DNA of 9,913 bases from Clostridia bacterium (GTDB taxonomy: Bacteria; Bacillota; Clostridia; Christensenellales; UBA1242): NCBI GenBank assembly GCA_017622115.1, contig JAGART010000156.1, positions 1 to 9,913 on the forward strand, given 5' to 3'. The notes under the pieces were generated by a model. The model was not told the DNA's origin. It saw only the letters and a list, made by a program, of their open reading frames with translations, and ran no database searches. Shown here one piece after another: positions 5,825 to 9,913 of the stretch (position 1 is its first letter; each line of letters begins with the position of its first letter). The position numbers were made by a program, and so were the translations under genes.

Positions 5825-5860
5825 ATAAAAAATCCACGTAAAGTTACGTGGATTTTTTAT
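5825..5860 (-). terminator. Bidirectional terminator between the convergent genes
   Basis: The arms at 5825-5841 and 5844-5860 are perfect reverse complements over 17 bp, with the core ATCCACGTAA and TTACGTGGAT. Flanking A and T runs give a U-tract in either direction. It begins directly after the rubrerythrin stop codon and is that gene's terminator. On the plus strand it backs up the hairpin at 5792. Confidence 0.88.
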
Positions 5861-5861
5861 A

Positions 5862-6413
5862 TTAATAGTCTTTTTTAAGCAAAGCATAATATGCTTTTGG
5901 GTGTTGACAAACAGGACATTCTTCTGGTGGCTCTTTACCAAAGTAGTGATTACCACAGTTAAGACAAACCCATTCCATTTCATCTACACGAGCAAATACT
6001 TCGCCTGTTTTAACGTTTGCAAGTAATTCTTGAAAACGTTGTTCGTGCATTTTTTCTATTGCGGCTACACCATCAAAAAGATTTGCGATTTCCTCAAAAC
6101 CTTCTTGACGAGCAGTTTCTGCAAAATTTTTATACATATCTACCCACTCATAGTTTTCACCAGCAGCAGCCCATTCAAGGCATTGTTCTGTTGAGCCCAT
6201 TCCGTGGAATAATTTAAACCAAATTTTTGCGTGCTCTTTTTCATTTAAAGCTGTTTCTGTAAAGTAATTTGCAATTTGCACATAACCTTCTTTTTTTGCG
6301 ATAGAAGCAAAGTAGTCGTATTTGTTACGGGCTTGGCTTTCACCAGCAAATGCTTCCATCAAATTTTTTTCTGTTTGAGTTCCTTTAAGAGCCTCTAATT
6401 TCTTTAATTCCAT
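5862..6413 (-). CDS. rbr: Rubrerythrin (NADH-dependent peroxidase of anaerobes)
   Basis: This cytoplasmic non-haem iron protein reduces hydrogen peroxide to water, taking electrons from NADH through a rubredoxin-type partner, and protects anaerobes from oxidative stress. The 183 residues match the family length. The N-terminal ferritin-like four-helix domain carries the diiron ligands E25 (in AFAGESQAR), E58-x2-H61 (in NEKEHA), E89-x2-D92, and E120-x2-H123. D92 stands where Desulfovibrio vulgaris has Glu97; I recall Asp here in clostridial relatives too. The C-terminal rubredoxin domain has C150-x2-C153 and C166-x2-C169 for a single iron. ATG 6413 is preferred because AAAGGAG ends seven bases upstream; an ATG six bases earlier is only one base from it. 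The gene has its own strong promoter just after the rarA stop codon and a terminator right after its own stop. Confidence 0.96.
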   Translation of the reverse strand: MELKKLEALKGTQTEKNLMEAFAGESQARNKYDYFASIAKKEGYVQIANYFTETALNEKEHAKIWFKLFHGMGSTEQCLEWAAAGENYEWVDMYKNFAETARQEGFEEIANLFDGVAAIEKMHEQRFQELLANVKTGEVFARVDEMEWVCLNCGNHYFGKEPPEECPVCQHPKAYYALLKKDY

Positions 6414-6420
6414 ATTCATT

Positions 6421-6473
6421 CTCCTTTAAATTTGAAGATAAAATATTATACTACAAAATGTAAAATTTGACAA
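6421..6473 (-). promoter_or_regulatory. Promoter and start-deciding ribosome binding site of rubrerythrin
   Basis: TTGTCA (6473-6468), exactly 17 bp, then a perfect TATAAT (6450-6445), with a start near 6438. The spacer contains the short palindrome TACATTTTGTA (6462-6452), adjacent to the -10 box. AAAGGAG (6427-6421) is seven bases from ATG 6413 and one base from ATG 6419, which favours the shorter protein. The palindrome could be a peroxide-responsive operator, but it does not match the PerR consensus. Confidence 0.85.
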
Positions 6474-6482
6474 TTAAATAAA

Positions 6483-7760
6483 TTACTTTTTCCAAATTTT
6501 CTTACGAACAAACCCCTTTTCCCTACCATTTTCGCTTGGCACATAATACACTTGATTAACTAATTCATCTGGCATATATTGCTGAAAAACGTAACCACCG
6601 AAATCGTGAGGATATTTATACTTTGGTGTATTTTTGTGGTCTGAATGATTTTTAAGATGACTTGGCACTGCATCGTTTCGTGCATTTTTTGCATCTTCTT
6701 GCGCCTTATTCATAGCCACAACTACACTATTTGATTTTGGTGCTTCACAAACATAAATTATGGCGTGTGTTAATGCCAAATTTCCCTCTGGCAAACCTAA
6801 ATTTTTAAGTGAAACTAATGCACAAGTTGCAAGCAACAAAGCATTACTATCTGCCATACCTACATCTTCGCTTGCGTGAGCCATCAAACGCCTAGCAATT
6901 ATTAAAGGGGCGCAGCCTGCTTCTATTAATCTATTTGCCCAAAACAAAGCCGCTTCTGCATCACTACCTCTTAAACTTTTACAAAAAGCAGACAACATAT
7001 CATAAAAAATATTTTCATCTACACTTAAAGCCTTTGTTTGGATTGATTGCTCTGCAACAGTTTTATCGATAATTATTTTACCCTCTTTATTTATAGGAGT
7101 AGTCTTTGCCGCTAATTCCAAAGCCCCCAAAGCACATCTTAAATCGCCAGCACTTGCCCAAGCATAATGCTTTTTCGCCTCATCTGTTAGTTGTACATTA
7201 AGTTTGCCCAAACCTTTTTCGCTATTATTTACCGCACGTTCTAATGCTGAAATAATATTTTGATTAGATAAAGGTTTAAACTGAAAAATTCTGCAACGAG
7301 AAACAATCGCTGGTGTCATAGACATATAAGGATTTTCTGTTGTTGAGCCGATAAATATAATACACCCTTCTTCAATCGCAGCTAACACACTATCGCTTTG
7401 TGCTTTATTCCATCTATGACATTCATCTAACAATAAATATGTGCGTTTACCAAAAAATTGAAAATCTTTCCTAGCTTCATCAATTACTTTTTTTGCATCA
7501 GCCACACCACTAGAAACAGCATTTAATTTAACAAACTTACTACCTGTTGATTTAGTAATAATATTTGCCAAAGTTGTTTTGCCCGTCCCTGGTGGGCCAA
7601 AAAAAATACAACTACCCAGCATATCGCTTTGAATTGCACGTCTTAACAAACTATTTTTACCTACTATATGCTCTTGACCTACAAATTCATCTAAATTGCT
7701 AGGTCTCATTCGTTCATACAATGGTGCATTTTTTAAAGCATTTTGCGAAAATAAATCCAT
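6483..7760 (-). CDS. rarA: Replication-associated recombination protein A (RarA/MgsA family AAA+ ATPase)
   Basis: This cytoplasmic AAA+ ATPase of the clamp-loader-like RarA/MgsA/WRNIP1 family acts at stalled replication forks. The 425 residues are the normal length. The N-terminal P-loop domain has Walker A GPPGTGKT (55-62), Walker B LLLDEC with D112 and E113 followed by the family signature HRWNKAQ (115-121; the usual form is HRFNKAQ), sensor 1 GSTTENP (138-144), and an arginine-finger region with R155 and R157. The C-terminal oligomerisation domain has the family hallmark ASEDVGMAD and ends with the YPHDFGGYVFQQYMP stretch. ATG 7760 follows GGGAG. A TTGCAA-17 bp-TATAAT promoter directly upstream suggests independent transcription. 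No terminator precedes the rubrerythrin promoter, so read-through into rbr is possible. Confidence 0.96.
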   Translation of the reverse strand: MDLFSQNALKNAPLYERMRPSNLDEFVGQEHIVGKNSLLRRAIQSDMLGSCIFFGPPGTGKTTLANIITKSTGSKFVKLNAVSSGVADAKKVIDEARKDFQFFGKRTYLLLDECHRWNKAQSDSVLAAIEEGCIIFIGSTTENPYMSMTPAIVSRCRIFQFKPLSNQNIISALERAVNNSEKGLGKLNVQLTDEAKKHYAWASAGDLRCALGALELAAKTTPINKEGKIIIDKTVAEQSIQTKALSVDENIFYDMLSAFCKSLRGSDAEAALFWANRLIEAGCAPLIIARRLMAHASEDVGMADSNALLLATCALVSLKNLGLPEGNLALTHAIIYVCEAPKSNSVVVAMNKAQEDAKNARNDAVPSHLKNHSDHKNTPKYKYPHDFGGYVFQQYMPDELVNQVYYVPSENGREKGFVRKKIWKK

Positions 7761-7767
7761 AACTTTT

Positions 7768-7806
7768 CTCCCATTTTATTATATCATAAATTCACAAAAA
7801 TTGCAA
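7768..7806 (-). promoter_or_regulatory. Promoter and ribosome binding site of rarA
   Basis: TTGCAA (7806-7801), exactly 17 bp, then TATAAT (7783-7778), with TGA before it making an extended -10. The -35 box abuts the stop codon of the upstream gene. Predicted transcription starts near 7771-7772, at the GGGAG ribosome binding site (7772-7768), so the leader is only 11-12 nt. Confidence 0.75.
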
Positions 7807-9444
7807 TTATTCAAAAATTAATGAGATTTTAAAGCCAAAGTTATTTAAATTTAAACTATCTATACCGCTTAATGCAAGATTATCAACCTTTAATATTTGC
7901 CAGTTCTTATTTATTTTTATTTCTATCAAATGCCCTTTTAACCACAAAATACAACTTGCTTCAATATTTTTAGCAGGTTTTATAAATAACTTTTCCCCTT
8001 GTAGCCTTATACCTAAAACATTTGTAAAATATGCTTCATAATCTTTGTTTGTAAAATTATTATTTAAAACTAACTCTAATAATTTATTATATAAATCTTT
8101 ATCTTGAATAAAAGGAATAATATTTTTAATAAAGTTGATAGATTTGTAATTCAAGTTCTTTGTAGCATAAATTAAATTTTCTAATAAAAATCGTTTGATT
8201 GTTTTATTATTTATTAAATTTTTTTGAGAGAACACAATCATAAACAACAATAAATTATTTGCTAAACTTAATTTTAAATTACTAGGCAAATATTCTGTAT
8301 TCAATTTTAAAAATAATTTTTGCAAATCTATATAAACACCGTGCAAAAGCAACCGAGTTAAATTATCAAATATACTAAAAGTATCAAGTGTGCATAAAAA
8401 AGTTGAATTAGTACCTATTATTAAACTTTCCTTTAATATTTCGTTATTAATATATTTAGGCATAAATAAAATATTAATAACACAATTACAATTAAACACT
8501 AAAAAGTCTTCTTGCCATATATTTTGGATTTGCACAGAAATATTTTGATTTGAAACTATCTCATAATTTAAATTAGTAAGCAAATCTAAAAGTATAATTT
8601 TATTTTTTTGTTTTTTTAATAATACTAGTTTAGATAAACCGAGTTTTGTTAAACTCAATATATCGTTTTTCTTAATTTCTATTGTTCCCAAAATTCTTTC
8701 GATTTCATTATAAATTTTATTAGGTATAAAAATTTGCTTTTCTTTTTCATTGAGTAGTTGTTTTTGATAATTTGTTTGAAGTATATTTTGCTTTTTGCTT
8801 TGAAAATCTGGCAAAAATTCCCAACTAGCAATATCAAAATTTCCAAAATATCTTCTTTTGAATTTTGATAATTCAAATTTATTTAGTGTAAAGAATTCTT
8901 GATTAAACTGAATACAACTATCTTTTGCAAGCAATTTAATCTCAATGCTTGTATTACTTTGTACAATTTCAAAATTTAAAAAATCTAAAAAAGTAAATAT
9001 TAATTTAGATTGAGAAATTATTGTAATTGTCTTTTTAGTAGAATTTATAAAATATTGAAAATCTGGCTTTTTAAACTTTATGTTTATTTCTGTTGATTTT
9101 GAGCAAGTAAACAAAATTTGAGTTTGCGAGATAGAAACAACTAGATTTTTATAATATAATTTAAGATAATCTAAATTACCATAATAACGTACAAAAAAGT
9201 CATTTACCCCCATTTGCAAATCAAGACTTTTATCTTTAAACATTAATCTTGTACTTAAATTTTTTAAAAATGCAATCGTGTACTCGTTATTTGAAATTAC
9301 AAACAAACTTTGAGAAAAGGTTTGTCCATTATTTTTATTAAGTCTAATAAATTTTTTTAATATAGGTCTAGTTTTCAATTTGTTTAAAATCAACCCCAAA
9401 CAAACAATAACTAGACTTGCAGAAATAATAACAGGAACTATCAT
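7807..9444 (-). CDS. Membrane-anchored protein of uncertain family, weakly GH94-like
   Basis: I do not recognise this 545-residue protein securely. One hydrophobic segment (about 2-20) is followed by the strongly basic NKLKTRPILKK, so by the positive-inside rule the bulk probably faces the cytoplasm. The body is very rich in Lys, Asn, Ile, Leu and Phe, and the gene is visibly more AT-rich than thrS, rbr or rarA. The C-terminal stretch LGIRLQGEKLFIKPAKN (477-493), continuing into a beta strand with KGHLIEIKI, resembles the closing beta-sandwich of GH94 (former GT36) glucan phosphorylases and cyclic glucan synthases. NNEYTI near residue 52 weakly recalls their N-terminal domain. At 545 residues it is shorter than those enzymes, and I can identify no catalytic acid, so it may be a degenerate relative without activity. 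The ATG lacks a ribosome binding site and lies where transcription should start. An alternative is an unrelated lineage-specific protein. Confidence 0.6.
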   Translation of the reverse strand: MIVPVIISASLVIVCLGLILNKLKTRPILKKFIRLNKNNGQTFSQSLFVISNNEYTIAFLKNLSTRLMFKDKSLDLQMGVNDFFVRYYGNLDYLKLYYKNLVVSISQTQILFTCSKSTEINIKFKKPDFQYFINSTKKTITIISQSKLIFTFLDFLNFEIVQSNTSIEIKLLAKDSCIQFNQEFFTLNKFELSKFKRRYFGNFDIASWEFLPDFQSKKQNILQTNYQKQLLNEKEKQIFIPNKIYNEIERILGTIEIKKNDILSLTKLGLSKLVLLKKQKNKIILLDLLTNLNYEIVSNQNISVQIQNIWQEDFLVFNCNCVINILFMPKYINNEILKESLIIGTNSTFLCTLDTFSIFDNLTRLLLHGVYIDLQKLFLKLNTEYLPSNLKLSLANNLLLFMIVFSQKNLINNKTIKRFLLENLIYATKNLNYKSINFIKNIIPFIQDKDLYNKLLELVLNNNFTNKDYEAYFTNVLGIRLQGEKLFIKPAKNIEASCILWLKGHLIEIKINKNWQILKVDNLALSGIDSLNLNNFGFKISLIFE

Positions 9445-9451
9445 AAAAACT

Positions 9452-9481
9452 ATTATTAACTAAAAAACAAAATACAAACAA
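9452..9481 (-). promoter_or_regulatory. Possible promoter giving a leaderless mRNA
   Basis: TTGTTT (9481-9476) and AATAAT (9457-9452) are 18 bp apart. The predicted start is at 9445 or 9444, the first base of the ATG. This agrees with the absence of any AGGAG-like sequence in front of that ATG. The -10 box is only moderately good. Confidence 0.4.
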
Positions 9482-9503
9482 AAAAGCACGTTATACACGC
9501 ACT
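9476..9503 (-). terminator. Probable terminator of the solenoid-protein gene
   Basis: On the minus strand AGTGCG (9503-9498), a 7-nt loop and CGTGCT (9490-9485) form a six-pair stem with two G-U pairs, extendable by A/G-U pairs, followed by TTTTTGTTT. It starts about ten bases after the stop codon. It is weaker than the other terminators here. Confidence 0.6.
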
Positions 9504-9512
9504 CTTAAATTA

Positions 9513-9913
9513 TTATATTTTTTGCATTTCTTTATTTTTCTCTAAAATACTAGATGCTTTATCTTTTAATTCATTTATTGAATAAGTTTCAATACCCAAA
9601 ACGACATCACCTTTTACATCTACATTTATACAATCTTTTATATGTTGCGGTTCTATATAAATATCACCACCCACATATTTCAACATATTAAAGTTTGTTA
9701 TTAAACTATTTTCAAAAAATGCATTTTTACCAATATATGTTAAGTCAGCCAAATTAGTTACCTTACTATCTCTCAAACTTAAATTGCCACCAACCCTTTC
9801 TAATTTACCTAAACTTTTAATAAAACTTTTTCTAAAAGTAGCATTACCCTCAATACTTGTCAACTGCCCTAAATCTATTAAATCTCTACTACTATCAATA
9901 AAAATTGCATCAC
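9513..9913 (-). CDS. C-terminal part of a 20-residue solenoid repeat protein, 5' end outside the window
   Basis: The reading frame is open to the right edge, so the start is not visible; the TTG at 9863 is an internal leucine, not a start. The visible 133 residues contain a repeat of exactly 20 residues. Leucine or Phe recurs at 14, 34, 54 and 74, and a small turn motif recurs as SIEGN (19-23), RVGGN (39-43), YIGKN (59-63) and YVGGD (79-83). The pattern, a hydrophobic strand, VGGN, another strand, S-x-I/V-x-x-L, is that of a leucine-rich-like or beta-solenoid protein. The last 40 residues are a non-repetitive, helix-prone tail rich in Lys and Glu (INELKDKASSILEKNKEMQKI covers its end). Such repeats usually bind other proteins, but no partner is evident. 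There is no sorting signal at the C-terminus. Confidence 0.75.
   Translation of the reverse strand, partial: DAIFIDSSRDLIDLGQLTSIEGNATFRKSFIKSLGKLERVGGNLSLRDSKVTNLADLTYIGKNAFFENSLITNFNMLKYVGGDIYIEPQHIKDCINVDVKGDVVLGIETYSINELKDKASSILEKNKEMQKI

Noticed and set aside
6017..6217. Plus-strand frame inside rubrerythrin
   Set aside because: It is antisense to diiron-ligand codons of a conserved gene.
6414..6419. Rubrerythrin start at the first ATG
   Set aside because: Only one base separates it from the AAAGGAG site; the next ATG has the normal seven.
8679..8876. Second minus-strand frame inside the 545-residue gene
   Set aside because: It is an out-of-frame Lys/Ile-rich frame with no ribosome binding site, expected in such AT-rich DNA.

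Overview
The window looks like a chromosomal segment of an AT-rich, low-GC Gram-positive anaerobe, probably an uncultured Clostridia-type member of the Bacillota. The clues are a T-box riboswitch controlling thrS, a ytxC-like sporulation gene directly upstream of thrS (the order known from Bacillus and relatives), a rubrerythrin, near-consensus sigma-A promoters with 17-bp spacers, strong AGGAG-type ribosome binding sites, and secreted proteins and lipoproteins typical of Gram-positive gut bacteria. TGA serves as a stop codon (ytxC) and tryptophan is TGG, so the genetic code is standard. No mobile element, CRISPR array, tRNA or rRNA was seen.

Layout from left to right. 1-21 is the first seven codons of a minus-strand gene that leaves the window, with a good promoter and a palindrome across its -10 box. 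22-530 is a very AT-rich stretch without a convincing gene, holding several inverted repeats and one GC-richer hairpin followed by a U-run. 581-2491 (minus) is thrS, followed by its terminator and preceded by a complete T-box leader and promoter (2510-2777). 2810-3553 (minus) is ytxC-like. 3667-4194 (minus) encodes a small secreted protein. It is divergent from 4508-5773 (plus), a lipoprotein with Cys/His modules and bacterial repeat (MBG/YDG-type) domains. The 313-bp gap between them carries back-to-back promoters. Two hairpin terminators lie between the lipoprotein gene and the convergent rubrerythrin gene (5862-6413, minus). Then come rarA (6483-7760, minus), a very AT-rich membrane-anchored protein of uncertain family (7807-9444, minus, apparently leaderless), and the 3' part of a gene for a 20-residue solenoid repeat protein (9513-9913, minus), which runs out of the window.

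Most minus-strand genes here seem to be separate transcription units: each has its own recognisable promoter, and several have a terminator. The genes do not form one pathway. They are housekeeping (thrS, rarA), sporulation-associated (ytxC), oxidative-stress defence (rubrerythrin), and cell-surface or unknown functions. I found no convincing new multi-gene system. The parts most worth a second look are the divergent secreted-protein/lipoprotein pair with its promoter palindrome, the degenerate GH94-like membrane protein, and the solenoid gene at the right edge.
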